Assembly (NCBI RefSeq): GCF_025947365.1
Contig: NZ_CP110012.1
Coordinates: 372,001-436,000 of the forward strand
From: Flavobacterium sp. N502540
Lineage (GTDB): Bacteria; Bacteroidota; Bacteroidia; Flavobacteriales; Flavobacteriaceae
DNA: 64,000 nt
Direction of reading: 5' to 3'
Shown: piece by piece, positions 9,545-18,565 of the stretch
Layout: the number at the start of each line of letters is the position of its first letter
Position numbering within the stretch: position 1 is the stretch's first letter
Notes under the pieces: generated by a model
The model's input: the letters and a program-made list of their open reading frames with translations, nothing else
Database searches by the model: none
Told to the model about the DNA's origin: nothing
Translations under genes and position numbers: made by a program

Positions 9545-9931
9545 TCAAATTCTTAATACTCGTTGAGTAATGTAGATAGGATTTGAGTTGCCAAAGAATG
9601 GCAAGAAGATTTTAAAACGATTATAATCGTTTGCAGCAGTCTGACTGGTAGCAAAGGAAAGATACCAACTGTCAAGTAAGCTGTAATTTGTTGCAAACAA
9701 ATGGTTTGAAAGGCCACCTTTAAGATCATCACTTCCAAGGCATTCTTCTTCAGTATCACAGTCAGCATCTTCTATGATTGAACTGCCCTGATCCTGATTG
9801 GTGAATTTCACACGGTGTCTTTTCTCAAGATGATGAGAATGAGAGTCTTTAGGAGTACCCGCATTAAGATATTGCCCTCCGCCAAGCAGAAGCAAATTCA
9901 TAAATACTAAAAAGACTATTAACTTTCTCAT
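9545..9931 (-). CDS. Small secreted His/acidic-rich protein, function unknown
   Basis: I do not assign a function. The 128-aa product starts with a clear signal peptide (MRKLIVFLVFMNLLLLGGG). The mature N-terminus contains a His cluster (DSHSHHLEKRHRVKF), then an acidic stretch (EDADCDTEEECLGSDD) with two Cys, then an aromatic C-terminal half ending in PIYITQRVLRI. The defined tail and balanced composition argue for a real gene rather than noise. It lies immediately upstream of, and co-oriented with, the RND pump genes, so it may be the first gene of that operon. A role in metal binding or envelope-stress sensing would be speculation. Confidence 0.65.
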   Translation of the reverse strand: MRKLIVFLVFMNLLLLGGGQYLNAGTPKDSHSHHLEKRHRVKFTNQDQGSSIIEDADCDTEEECLGSDDLKGGLSNHLFATNYSLLDSWYLSFATSQTAANDYNRFKIFLPFFGNSNPIYITQRVLRI

Positions 9932-10191
9932 TTGGGTGCGAAAGTAAGGAAAGTATCGAAAGAAAAAAAGATTTTTTTATAAGCTTTAACATTTAATAAA
10001 ACACGAAAACGTTTTCAGGGTTCTAATAGGCTGAAATTGTGATAAAAAGATATTCTTTCTTGCTGAAAAATCATAAAAAATTGAGTCTGATTCAGAATCA
10101 AATTGGGAACCTTTCAAAAATCCGAAAAAAACTACAAAAATCGCAAACAACTGACGTTGTTTCTTTTATTTCAAAAAATACGCCCTGTTTT

Positions 10192-10596
10192 CTAAAGTAA
10201 AATCTCCATTATGGTAAATTCCTGTCCTGCTTTTGCAAAAACCTGCCCCGTATCCTGCAGGCCTAATTTCTCATAAAAAGCTTTTTTGCTAACTCTGGCG
10301 TTACACCAAACTTTTTTCAATTTCTTTTCTTTTGCTAATTGCAAAATATATTTTACAAGTTCAGAACCTATGCCTTTCCCCTGATATTCTTCCAGCGTAG
10401 CCAGCTTTCTGAACTGCATTTCGTCATCATTGATGAAACAGGAAACAATTGAAACCAGCTTACCTTCTACAAAAAAGCCAAAGTGTAATCCTAAAACATC
10501 TTCTTCTAACTTTACAAACTCAAATGGCTGATCCGGCCACATTACTTCATGTCTGATTTGCCAGGTCTCTGAAGCTTCTATTGTTTTGATTCTCAT
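10192..10596 (-). CDS. GNAT-family N-acetyltransferase
   Basis: A small cytoplasmic acetyltransferase of 134 aa. The acetyl-CoA pyrophosphate-binding loop is EEYQGKGIGSELVKYIL, preceded by beta4 (MQFRKLATLEE), with a late motif YEKLGLQDTGQVF. Start ATG 10596 (MRIKTIEA) was preferred over a GTG nine codons upstream because the GNAT fold begins immediately there. The acceptor substrate is not predictable. A terminator at 10647-10673 separates it from the upstream minus-strand gene, so it is probably transcribed alone. Confidence 0.85.
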   Translation of the reverse strand: MRIKTIEASETWQIRHEVMWPDQPFEFVKLEEDVLGLHFGFFVEGKLVSIVSCFINDDEMQFRKLATLEEYQGKGIGSELVKYILQLAKEKKLKKVWCNARVSKKAFYEKLGLQDTGQVFAKAGQEFTIMEILL

Positions 10597-10646
10597 CGTT
10601 CTGCTTATTACTGTTTTACACACAAAGATATTTCATAAAAATAAAA

Positions 10647-10673
10647 AAAGGGAATCTAAGTTGATTCCCTTTT
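10647..10673 (-). terminator. Rho-independent terminator of the TPR-like gene
   Basis: The arms AAAGGGAATC (10647-10656) and GATTCCCTTT (10663-10672) lie only a few bases beyond the stop of the gene at 10677-11288. The plus-strand A-run to the left is a U tract in the minus-strand transcript. Confidence 0.7.
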
Positions 10674-10676
10674 GCA

Positions 10677-11288
10677 CTATTCTACTTTTATATAAAATCG
10701 CTCTGTATTATTGTCGGTTATTTTTTCAATACCCTCATCTCCCTTCTTACCAACATTAATGACATGTAATTCATTTCCATTTATGGTGCAATTCCAAACT
10801 GTACCATCAGATAAAATAATGTCCGAAAACAATGCATCTGATTTCTCTTTGTTGTAATACACTAATTTCTCAGACTTAATAAGTTTTTTTTCCTGCGTTT
10901 TCTTATTTTTCTCATACGAAAAGATTTCATCATCCTTAATCTCAATTAATTCCTCAAAATCTTTCTGAGAAGCTGCATTGTTTTGATTAGCAGCCCAAAC
11001 CGGCTTATCTCCAACCATCTTCCAGGTACCAATAGCCTGCTTTAAAAGATGTTCTCTCAAAACTGTTCTTAAGGTATCTACTTTTTTAATCGATTCCTGA
11101 CCTATTGCATTATCAGGTTTAATTTTTGAGGCAACGTAAAATAAGTCAATCGCTTTCTTATAATCCGCTTTTTCATAGTAATCTAAAGCTAATTCATATC
11201 TGCTTTTCTGAAATGCGATTTTAGCGTTATTTTGAGCAAAATTTTTAAAAGAGATTAATAAAACAATAAAAAATAGTTTCTTTTTCAT
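10677..11288 (-). CDS. Secreted TPR-like protein with lipocalin-like C-terminus, unknown function
   Basis: A 203-aa exported protein with signal peptide MKKKLFFIVLLISFKNFAQ. Residues about 25-60 (YELALDYYEKADYKKAIDLF) form at least one TPR-like helical hairpin. The C-terminal part starts with LKQAIGTWKMVGDKPVW, a pattern seen at the start of lipocalin-like strand domains, and is strand-rich to the end. No catalytic motif is apparent. It is probably a monocistronic gene, with its own terminator just downstream. Confidence 0.65.
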   Translation of the reverse strand: MKKKLFFIVLLISFKNFAQNNAKIAFQKSRYELALDYYEKADYKKAIDLFYVASKIKPDNAIGQESIKKVDTLRTVLREHLLKQAIGTWKMVGDKPVWAANQNNAASQKDFEELIEIKDDEIFSYEKNKKTQEKKLIKSEKLVYYNKEKSDALFSDIILSDGTVWNCTINGNELHVINVGKKGDEGIEKITDNNTERFYIKVE

Positions 11289-11467
11289 TAATAATGTAGG
11301 TTTTCATTTTTTTTGCAAACCTAGTTTTTTAATAGCAGACTTCCATCTCCTTTTTAACTTTTTTTTAATTCAAATATAAGAATTTACTTATAAAATATTA
11401 CAAAAGAAACTAAACAACTCTGATTACCATATAGTTACCTCCAATTTTTACTATTTTACCCTATAAT

Positions 11468-11860
11468 TTAGACTGAAAATAAATTTAAAACCTCCATTGC
11501 TTTATCTGTGTCTTTTTTAGCCACAAAGATATGATCATGATAAAAAGCAGCCACAACATTGCAGCCAATACCATTCTCAGAAAGCGCTTTAGAAAAAGCC
11601 GCTGTTAAACCTACTGCTTCTAATGAAGAATGCACAGTAAGTGTGATCCAGGACATCACAACGGAATAATCCAAATTCAAAACCTCTGCCATTTCTTTTT
11701 TCAATATTAAAGTAGTTGCTTCTTTTTCTTTGAAGAACATTACAATATCATCGATAGATAAGTTCTCGATCTTTTCTACTTTACAAAAGACATAATCTCC
11801 TAAATTATGCTGAGGTTTCATGCTTTTCAACAATTTTTCTAAATCTTTCTCTCCCGCCAT
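11468..11860 (-). CDS. ACT domain-containing protein
   Basis: A 130-aa cytoplasmic protein with two predicted ACT-like modules. The second is clearest, in the segment SWITLTVHSSLEAVGLTAAF followed by LSENGIGCNVVAAFYHDHIF. This resembles the small stand-alone ACT proteins of COG3602, thought to bind amino acids or other small ligands. No enzyme domain is attached. It lies 21 bp downstream of the esterase gene on the same strand, so the two may be co-transcribed, although a functional link is not obvious. Confidence 0.75.
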   Translation of the reverse strand: MAGEKDLEKLLKSMKPQHNLGDYVFCKVEKIENLSIDDIVMFFKEKEATTLILKKEMAEVLNLDYSVVMSWITLTVHSSLEAVGLTAAFSKALSENGIGCNVVAAFYHDHIFVAKKDTDKAMEVLNLFSV

Positions 11861-11881
11861 TTTGTTTTTTTTAAACGAATT

Positions 11882-13138
11882 TTATTTAAGTTTTTCCAGT
11901 TTTACTTTTGTTTCAGACGCATTTTCATCCAAAGCCAAGGCCTTTTCATAACTAACAATGGCATTTTTCTTATCTCCGTTTACTTCATAAAAATCTCCAA
12001 GTGAATCATATACATTTGCACTTTTAGGATAATTGGCAACATTTAACTTAAACAGATAGCCTGCCAAATCCATATCTTTTTTTCCTAAAGACTGGTAGCC
12101 ATATGCATTAACTGTATTTTCAGGGACATGAACTGTATAACCCAAATGTTTTGAAACATTCTCAAAGTGTTTTTCAATCTTAGTAAACACCGCTTTATTA
12201 AAATTAAACTGCTCAGAGATGGAAAGTTTTAACTGATTGAACTTAAATAGAAAACGCAGACCATCATAAGTCGCAATTAACGGCACAGATCCGTGATTAT
12301 CATCGCTGTAATATTGGTACTCATAATTCAGATTACTTTTTTTATTGTTCTCTAAAAAATCATTGAAATCTAAAATTGAACGGATATGTTTGGTAAGAAG
12401 TGATGTATCTTCTCTAACTTTTTCAATATTCATACCCTCATCCATCGTATTTGCAGCTGCCATAAATAAGGAAACTTTTGACAGGTTTTTATTGGCTAAT
12501 TTTTTCTTCGTTTCTGTTAAAAACTTCTGACGATCCCACCACAAACTTGGATCGATCGCAATATAAGAGTTAAACAAGTCGGTATGATTAGTCAGGATAT
12601 TCAAGGCTGTCAGTCCTCCGAAAGAATGTCCAATCAAGGTTTTAAAAGGTGCTGCGGGGTATTTACTGTCGATATACGGAATCAATTCTTTCTGAAGAAA
12701 TTCAACAAATTTTTCTCCTCCTCCAGACTGATCACTGAGGCTTTGGGGTACAAACGGGGGATCTACATCCGAATGTGTTGGGGTTAAATCACGATTCCTA
12801 ATGGTGTTTGTTATACCAACTATAATCATTTCAGGACAATTTGTGTTTCCGTTTGTCTCGCTTAATTCTTCAATAATTCCCACAACTGAACTAAAGTGTC
12901 CTTCTGCATCCAACAAATAAACTACGGGATACTTTTGTTTTGCTGAACCTATATTTCGTGCACTTTTAGGAAGATGAATCCATATTTTCCTATTTTCATT
13001 CAAAATTTTAGACGAAATACTATCTATGGTTCCTATTTCAATTTTAGTCTTATTCTGAGAAAAGGCAAAACCCGTCACCAATACGAATAAACTGAAGAAT
13101 AGTATTTTTTTTCTAAAAACAATTTGCAAACTTTCCAT
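11882..13138 (-). CDS. Secreted esterase (IroE/Fes-like alpha/beta hydrolase) with TPR tail
   Basis: A 418-aa exported hydrolase with a signal peptide ending near FAFSQ. The alpha/beta-hydrolase domain has the entry strand KYPVVYLLDAEGHF, nucleophile elbow GHSFGGL and catalytic His region DDNHGSVPL, matching the esterase D/IroE family that cleaves ester bonds of siderophores and acyl esters. The last ~90 residues form TPR-like helices (SANVYDSLGDFYEVNGDKKN), an arrangement common in Bacteroidota. ATG 13138 is used; a GTG codon immediately before it is less likely. Siderophore hydrolysis is possible but not implied by any neighbour. Confidence 0.85.
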   Translation of the reverse strand: MESLQIVFRKKILFFSLFVLVTGFAFSQNKTKIEIGTIDSISSKILNENRKIWIHLPKSARNIGSAKQKYPVVYLLDAEGHFSSVVGIIEELSETNGNTNCPEMIIVGITNTIRNRDLTPTHSDVDPPFVPQSLSDQSGGGEKFVEFLQKELIPYIDSKYPAAPFKTLIGHSFGGLTALNILTNHTDLFNSYIAIDPSLWWDRQKFLTETKKKLANKNLSKVSLFMAAANTMDEGMNIEKVREDTSLLTKHIRSILDFNDFLENNKKSNLNYEYQYYSDDNHGSVPLIATYDGLRFLFKFNQLKLSISEQFNFNKAVFTKIEKHFENVSKHLGYTVHVPENTVNAYGYQSLGKKDMDLAGYLFKLNVANYPKSANVYDSLGDFYEVNGDKKNAIVSYEKALALDENASETKVKLEKLK

Positions 13139-13200
13139 CACTTTTTAACTGATTTAAAATTCGTTACTAAAAATTTAACATTCGCTTCTATTACAAACAA

Positions 13201-13231
13201 AAGCCGCCTTTTCTACTGAAAAAAGCGGCTT
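13201..13231 (-). terminator. Rho-independent terminator of the M1 peptidase gene
   Basis: AAGCCGC (13201-13207) pairs with GCGGCTT (13225-13231), extended by T/A pairs towards the loop. In the minus-strand transcript a U-rich tract follows. It lies just downstream of the stop of the peptidase gene at 13245. Confidence 0.7.
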
Positions 13232-13244
13232 CTATTGTATTCTT

Positions 13245-15116
13245 TTAATTTACGGACCAATTGTTATCTAATGGGCTCGCATCCATAAAAATTCCTCCGT
13301 CAAGAGCCACTTTTTTGATTGGCTTACTGCTCTTAACTGTTATAGTTGCAAGTTTTTGATTTGCTTCCCAAACAGCCGGTGTATGATGAATCGTTTCTGT
13401 CGTGTTATCTGTATAAGTCACAATCATATCAAACGGAATGGCAAAACCACCAATATTAGCAACCGTAACAACATTCTTAGCGACCTTTTTCACTGAAAGA
13501 TCTAAGTAATTATTAGAGAAGAACCAATTGTTAAAAAACCAATTCAGATTTTTCCCTGAAGCTGTATTCATCGAATTAAAATAATCCCACGGAATTGGGT
13601 GTTTTCCGTTCCAGTTGTCCATGTATGCATGTAATGATTTTTTAAATAAATCATCCCCCAGCAAATCTTTTAAAGCAAGGTAAGACAGGGAAGCTTTTCC
13701 ATAAGAGTTATTCCCGTAGCCCGCGCCTGAAACTTGTGTCGACATTGAAATTATTGGCTGATCTTCTTCTGCAGACGGATCTTTTATGTAGCCTGTTACT
13801 CTAAATTCTTTATAAAACTTATCTGCAGCTTCTTTTCCATGTTCAGCAATTCCAATCAGGTATTCAAAAGTTGTTGCCCAGCCTTCGTCCATAAAAGCAT
13901 AACGCGTTTCGTTGATTCCCATATAAAAAGGAAAATAAGTATGAGCTACTTCATGATCCTGAACCAATTGCGCAAAAACAGGATCACCCATTTGCGAATC
14001 ATTACACATCATTGGATACTCCATATCGGCAAAACCCTGAAAAGCGGTCATCTTAGAAAATGGATAGGGAACTCCCGGCCAGCTGTGTGAAAAGAAACTT
14101 AATGCAAATTGATTGTTTTTCACCGAATCAACAAAATCAGTTCCTTTGACATCGTAAGCTGCCTGAACGCTTGCACGGCGGTTTGTTTTTTTATCTACTA
14201 TTACACTGCTCGCATCCCACAAATAGTGATCGCTTAAACCAAAACAAACATCTGTAATATTTTTAGCTTCAAACTTCCAGGTATTCCAGTCGTTTTGTTT
14301 GGTCACCACACCACTTTTTAATTCCTGCTCATTGGCAATGTGCAGAATTTCATCAGTTATGTACGATTTTTTTAGACGAGCCGAGAATTCCGGTTGCAGA
14401 ACCTCGTCCGGATTTAAGAAATCACCGGTAGCATAAACCACATAGTTTTTAGGCGCTTTAACGCTAAAACTATAATCATTAAAATCGTTATAAAATTCCT
14501 GACGGTCGGTGTGTGGTAATCTGTCCCAGCCATTATAGTCATCAAAAACACTCACACGTGGATAACTGTAGGCTACAAAAAAAGTAGTTTCGTCTATTTG
14601 CCCTTCTCTTCCACTCTCTTTAGACAGCGGATAATTCCAATCGATTGTAATAGTTGTTTTTGAGTTTGGTGCAATAGGTTTCATTAATTTTACATTTCCT
14701 ACGGTTCCCCAACCTTTAGCATCTTCTTTATAGGCCTGACCTGCGATGTTCAAAGAGGTAATAGTAAGTCCTTCGCTTAAAAAATCATTACTCACACTTC
14801 CACCTCTGGGAGAGGAAGGTTTATGCAGGTTGTTGACAAATCTAACGACCAGATTTTTTAAACTATCCTTACTGTTATTTTCATATACGATTGTTTCGGT
14901 TCCGCTCACTAATCTTGTTTTCGGATCTACCATAATGTCCATGGTGTACTTTCCATGATTCTGCCAGTAGTTTTTCCCTGGTTTTCCGTCTGTCGATCGG
15001 GTTCCTTTTGCGTAAGCCTTTTTTATATTTCTGGGCATGTAAAGCTCTTGTGCAAAGCTTTCCTGTGCCAAAAACAAAAATGTAATTGATGCAAAATAAA
15101 ATAATCCTTTTTTCAT
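13245..15116 (-). CDS. M1-family zinc metallopeptidase (aminopeptidase)
   Basis: A 623-aa exported peptidase. The zinc site is the HEVAH of VQDHEVAHTYFPFYMG, with the third ligand Glu in the downstream DEGWATTFEYL. The substrate-binding GxMEN-like motif is varied to GFADMEYPMM. An N-terminal beta-saddle domain precedes the catalytic domain, and a short all-beta C-terminal domain ends the protein; the large helical C-terminal domain of classical aminopeptidase N is absent. ATG 15116 gives a clean signal peptide (MKKGLFYFASITFLFLAQES). An ATG at 15173 would add 19 polar residues before it and is less likely. Confidence 0.9.
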   Translation of the reverse strand: MKKGLFYFASITFLFLAQESFAQELYMPRNIKKAYAKGTRSTDGKPGKNYWQNHGKYTMDIMVDPKTRLVSGTETIVYENNSKDSLKNLVVRFVNNLHKPSSPRGGSVSNDFLSEGLTITSLNIAGQAYKEDAKGWGTVGNVKLMKPIAPNSKTTITIDWNYPLSKESGREGQIDETTFFVAYSYPRVSVFDDYNGWDRLPHTDRQEFYNDFNDYSFSVKAPKNYVVYATGDFLNPDEVLQPEFSARLKKSYITDEILHIANEQELKSGVVTKQNDWNTWKFEAKNITDVCFGLSDHYLWDASSVIVDKKTNRRASVQAAYDVKGTDFVDSVKNNQFALSFFSHSWPGVPYPFSKMTAFQGFADMEYPMMCNDSQMGDPVFAQLVQDHEVAHTYFPFYMGINETRYAFMDEGWATTFEYLIGIAEHGKEAADKFYKEFRVTGYIKDPSAEEDQPIISMSTQVSGAGYGNNSYGKASLSYLALKDLLGDDLFKKSLHAYMDNWNGKHPIPWDYFNSMNTASGKNLNWFFNNWFFSNNYLDLSVKKVAKNVVTVANIGGFAIPFDMIVTYTDNTTETIHHTPAVWEANQKLATITVKSSKPIKKVALDGGIFMDASPLDNNWSVN

Positions 15117-15258
15117 AAGCTGGTTTTTGGTTTGAGAATTTAAATGATGAATATTAGACCTCTTTTTTTTCATAATGTTACACGATTTTGTAAAATTAAA
15201 CTTTAAAAAAACATAGAGTCTCAGTATCTTAAGATTTTAGCAACTTCAAAAAAGAAAA

Positions 15259-15288
15259 ACCGTCTCCTTCAAAAAAGAAGAAGACGGT
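15259..15288 (-). terminator. Rho-independent terminator of the gapN-like gene
   Basis: ACCGTCTCCTTC (15259-15270) pairs with GAAGAAGACGGT (15277-15288) around a short A loop with one mismatch. A-rich plus-strand sequence to the left is a U tract in the minus transcript. It lies 28 bp past the stop of the aldehyde dehydrogenase gene. Confidence 0.75.
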
Positions 15289-15315
15289 CTCTACAATTAA
15301 TATATAACCTTGGAA

Positions 15316-16896
15316 CTACAAAATATAATCGGTATTAATAAAATTCGATTCCCTGCTGTTTAGCAATTCCTGTAAAATTTCATTGTTATAAGCGATATCT
15401 TTTGAAGCCACAAACGTACGGATAGAAAAAGAACGCAAGGCATCCGGAATACTTAAAGTTCCTACAGCAGAATCTTTACGCCCTGTAAACGGGAAGGCAT
15501 CAGGGCCACGCTGACAAGAACTGTTGAGGTTTACTCTGCATACTAAATTTACTAAGGCATCAATAAGCGGTGCCAAAGTTTTAATATCTTTCCCAAACAG
15601 ACTCACCTGTTGTCCGTAATTGGATTCAGCCATATCTTCAAGCGGTTCATTGATATCTTTGAAAGAAATAATGGGAACCACCGGTCCAAACTGCTCTTCG
15701 TGATACACTCGCATTTCTTTATTTACCGGATACAGAACTGCCGGAAAAATATAATTTTCACTATGCTTCCCTCCTTTTTCGTTCAATACTTTTGCCCCCT
15801 TATGTATGGCATCATCAATTAAGCTCTGAATGTATTTTGGTTTGTCCGTTTCCGGAAGCGGTGTTAAAGAAACTCCTTTTTCCCAAGGATTTCCAAATGC
15901 GAGACCGTCTACCTTTTCAGCAAAACGTTTATTAAATTCCTCAGCAATAGATTCGTGTACGTACAGAACTTTTAGTGCTGTACAGCGTTGTCCGTTAAAC
16001 GATAAACTTCCGGTAATACATTCCTGAATCGCTAAATCTAAATCGGCGTCGGGCAAAATAATAGCCGGATTCTTCGCTTCCAGACCTAAAATTAAACGCA
16101 GTCTGTTTTTATTTGGATGCTGATCCTGTAATGCTATTGCTGATTTACTGTTTCCGATTAACGCTAAAACGTCAATTTTTCCCGACTTCATAATAGGCGA
16201 AGCTACTTCTCGGCCACGGCCGTAAACAATATTAATGACTCCTTTCGGAAAACTGCTTCTGAACGCTTCCAACAAAGGCGAAATACATAAAACACCATGT
16301 TTTGCAGGTTTAAAAATCACAGTGTTTCCCATAATTAAAGCGGGAATCAATAATGAAAAAGTCTCATTCAAAGGATAGTTATAAGGTCCAAGACACAAAA
16401 CCACCCCCAAAGGACCGCGACGAATCATGGCATTTACGCCCTGCACTTTTTCAAAATGAGAGCTACGTCCGTTCAGTTCCTTATAACTGTCAATTGTATC
16501 CTGAATATATTCGACCGTTCTGTCAAACTCTTTTTGCGAATCACCCAGATTCTTTCCAATTTCCCACATCAAAAGTTTCACCACCTCTTCGCGGGTTTCC
16601 TTCATTTGTTTTACGAAATTCTCCATGCATTTAATGCGGTCAACCACTTTCATCGTTGGCCATAAGCCCTGACCTTTGTTATAAGCAGCATTGGCAGCTT
16701 CTACTACTTCAGCAGCCTCTTTCTCTTCCATGAACGGAATCGATCCTAATAAAGTTGGCGTATATTTTTCGGTTGAGGAAATGGTCGAAAAAACCGGGGT
16801 TGTCTGTCCCGTCCATGGTTTTAATTCTCCATTTACAAGATAAGTATCTTGATTGATCAAATTTTTAATTTGAAATTCTTCGGGTATTAAACTCAT
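15316..16896 (-). CDS. gapN: NADP-dependent (non-phosphorylating) glyceraldehyde-3-phosphate dehydrogenase, ALDH superfamily
   Basis: Predicted to oxidise glyceraldehyde-3-phosphate to 3-phosphoglycerate with NADPH production, bypassing the ATP-yielding GAPDH/PGK step. The ALDH fold is complete at 526 aa. The oxyanion Asn lies in [13 protein letters not shown], the cofactor Lys in VIFKPAKHG, the general-base Glu in [10 protein letters not shown], and the catalytic Cys in [11 protein letters not shown] third ALDH landmark is [13 protein letters not shown]. The pattern matches flavobacterial proteins annotated as NADP-dependent G3P dehydrogenase, but a different aldehyde substrate cannot be excluded from motifs. 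It is transcribed alone between two terminators. Confidence 0.8.
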   Translation of the reverse strand: MSLIPEEFQIKNLINQDTYLVNGELKPWTGQTTPVFSTISSTEKYTPTLLGSIPFMEEKEAAEVVEAANAAYNKGQGLWPTMKVVDRIKCMENFVKQMKETREEVVKLLMWEIGKNLGDSQKEFDRTVEYIQDTIDSYKELNGRSSHFEKVQGVNAMIRRGPLGVVLCLGPYNYPLNETFSLLIPALIMGNTVIFKPAKHGVLCISPLLEAFRSSFPKGVINIVYGRGREVASPIMKSGKIDVLALIGNSKSAIALQDQHPNKNRLRLILGLEAKNPAIILPDADLDLAIQECITGSLSFNGQRCTALKVLYVHESIAEEFNKRFAEKVDGLAFGNPWEKGVSLTPLPETDKPKYIQSLIDDAIHKGAKVLNEKGGKHSENYIFPAVLYPVNKEMRVYHEEQFGPVVPIISFKDINEPLEDMAESNYGQQVSLFGKDIKTLAPLIDALVNLVCRVNLNSSCQRGPDAFPFTGRKDSAVGTLSIPDALRSFSIRTFVASKDIAYNNEILQELLNSRESNFINTDYIL

Positions 16897-16944
16897 AATT
16901 TGGTCTGTTATAGTTTGGTTATTAATAGCATTTGAAAAAGAAAA

Positions 16945-16965
16945 AAGAGGCTTTTTAGGCCTCTT
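16945..16965 (-). terminator. Rho-independent terminator of the rhodanese gene
   Basis: AAGAGGC (16945-16951) pairs with GCCTCTT (16959-16965) around a TTTTTAG loop. The A-rich plus-strand flank is a U tract in the minus direction. It is only 8 bp past the rhodanese stop. Confidence 0.75.
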
Positions 16966-16973
16966 CTTCTGTC

Positions 16974-17285
16974 TTATGGGTTTACGGTTTCACCTTCCCA
17001 ATCCAGAATTCCACCAAGCAAATTGTAGGCATTACTAATCCCTAACTCATTCATAATCTGACATGCTTTGGCGCTTCTGGCACCAGAACGGCAATACACA
17101 TAATAATTTTTGTTTTTATCAAGCTCTTCGATTTCATAAATAAACCCTTGTCCTTTATTAATGTCGATGTTTACGGCATTTTCAATGTAGCCGTCATTAA
17201 ATTCGTCTTCAGTTCTTACGTCCAGTATAACTGCATTCTCGTCAGCAGTCAGCTGATTAACCCAATCTTCTTGTGATAAATTCAT
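16974..17285 (-). CDS. Single-domain rhodanese-like sulfurtransferase
   Basis: A 103-aa cytoplasmic rhodanese. The structural entry [22 protein letters not shown] is followed by the active-site loop [12 protein letters not shown] with the persulfide-forming Cys at residue 65. The CRSGAR loop is six residues, as in active thiosulfate:acceptor sulfurtransferases. It is divergent from a Crp/Fnr regulator whose other neighbour is a TauE/SafE exporter. That suggests sulfur transfer or persulfide handling shared with the downstream genes at 24-27 kb. Confidence 0.9.
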   Translation of the reverse strand: MNLSQEDWVNQLTADENAVILDVRTEDEFNDGYIENAVNIDINKGQGFIYEIEELDKNKNYYVYCRSGARSAKACQIMNELGISNAYNLLGGILDWEGETVNP

Positions 17286-17739
17286 AGTAAATGTGTTTTT
17301 GTAAAATTACGACGTTTCTATTGATTAAAAACGTGCCAAATGCGATTTCGATTATTATTCTCAGAAAACGTTTTAGAGAAAGTACTATAATCAGTGAAAA
17401 GCAAATTTACTTACTATTTTTAAAAATATAGTCTATAAATTCGATAGAAAATAGGATTTTTTCATTTACATAAAATGCGTCTTAAATATAATTTTCTGAT
17501 AATTTATACCGTTGCAATCCCCTATCTTTGTAATAAATTATAGGTTTTAATTTTAATTTGCTAAAGTCTACTCAAGCTGTTGGCATTAATTTCAACACAT
17601 AGAATCATAGATTTTTTCTTTACTTAGAACTCAAAACAGATAATTTATTATTTCGCATAGCTTTGTGTTTTTATAAAAAGTGAAATGCCTTTTTTAAAGA
17701 TCTGAACGCTATGTTCCTATGTGTTTAAACAAAAAAATC
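17286..17739. repeat. 454-bp divergent spacer with a large word-built palindrome
   Basis: No gene is apparent. The arm at 17594-17610 (AACACATAGAATCATAG) is mirrored by 17709-17726 (CTATGTTCCTATGTGTTT), about 100 bp apart, with a further partial inner match (CGCATAGCTTTGTG, near 17655). The right arm ends 13 bp before the crp start. A -7-like box TATCTTTG occurs at 17523-17530. The left third carries the rhodanese promoter region, in which I recognise no operator. Confidence 0.55.
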
Positions 17740-18372
17740 ATGTTAAAAGATATATTTCCTAATTTTTCCAACGACCTTATTACGGCAATTGAAGACAACT
17801 CAAGTCCGCAGAATTTTGAAGCGGGAACCATTTTAATGCGCACCGGACAATACATTAAAAATACGGTGTTAATTACTAAAGGAAAAATTAAAATCTATCG
17901 CGAAGGCGAAGATGGCGGTGAATTTTTAATGTACTACTTACAACCGGGACAAGCCTGTGCTATTTCGATGATCTGCACTGCTAAAAGCGAAAAGAGTCAG
18001 ATTATGGCAAAAGTTGTCGAAGACGTTTCGGTTATAATGATTCCGCTCCAATTAATGGACAAATGGATGATGGAACACAGGACCTGGTATGAATTTGTAA
18101 TTGATACCTACCGAAGTCGTTTTGAAGAAGTTTTGGAGGTCGTTGACAATATCGCTTTCCGTTCTATGGACGAGCGTTTGGAATTTTATCTCAAAAGACA
18201 TTCTGATGCCTGCGGATGCTCTGAAGTAAATCTGTCTCATCAGGAAATTGCAACGGAATTGAATACTTCCAGAGAGGTAATCTCCCGACTCCTTAAAAAA
18301 ATGGAACAACGCGGCCTAGTCAAACTGAACCGCAATCAAATTGAGCTATTGAACACAAATTTCACGAATTAG
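17740..18372 (+). CDS. Crp/Fnr-family transcriptional regulator
   Basis: A 210-aa one-component regulator. Residues about 15-110 form the cNMP-binding-type beta barrel (FEAGTILMRTGQYIKNTVLI). Residues 145-205 form the winged helix with recognition helix ATELNTSREVISRLLKKMEQ. The cAMP-contact residues of E. coli CRP are not evident. Cysteines at CAISMIC and DACGC might sense redox or sulfur state, but no FNR-type four-Cys cluster is present. ATG 17740 is chosen over an upstream ATG (17719) that lies in the repeat. Located between rhodanese and TauE genes, it is a plausible sulfur-responsive regulator; that is inference. Confidence 0.88.
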   Translation: MLKDIFPNFSNDLITAIEDNSSPQNFEAGTILMRTGQYIKNTVLITKGKIKIYREGEDGGEFLMYYLQPGQACAISMICTAKSEKSQIMAKVVEDVSVIMIPLQLMDKWMMEHRTWYEFVIDTYRSRFEEVLEVVDNIAFRSMDERLEFYLKRHSDACGCSEVNLSHQEIATELNTSREVISRLLKKMEQRGLVKLNRNQIELLNTNFTN

Positions 18373-18421
18373 CACAAAGTTTTTTTTAACCGTTAACGTA
18401 TTAAATTAATTAAGTTATAGT

Positions 18422-18459
18422 GCTTAAGTTTCTTTAATGTTTTAGAAAGAAACTTAAGC
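18422..18459. repeat. Perfect 14-bp inverted repeat upstream of the TauE gene
   Basis: GCTTAAGTTTCTTT (18422-18435) and AAAGAAACTTAAGC (18446-18459) are exact inverse complements around a 10-base loop. There is no T tract, so it is a poor terminator. It lies 50 bp past the crp stop and 107 bp before the TauE/SafE start, so it may be an operator, an RNA-end stabiliser or a repeat copy. Confidence 0.6.
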
Positions 18460-18565
18460 TTAATTACCTTAACATCTAAATGGTAAAATTTATTTCATCT
18501 CTTCTGTGATAAATGTTACTGTAGGTTTCTATTGAACAAAGCATCTTTGCATTAAAACAACTGCA

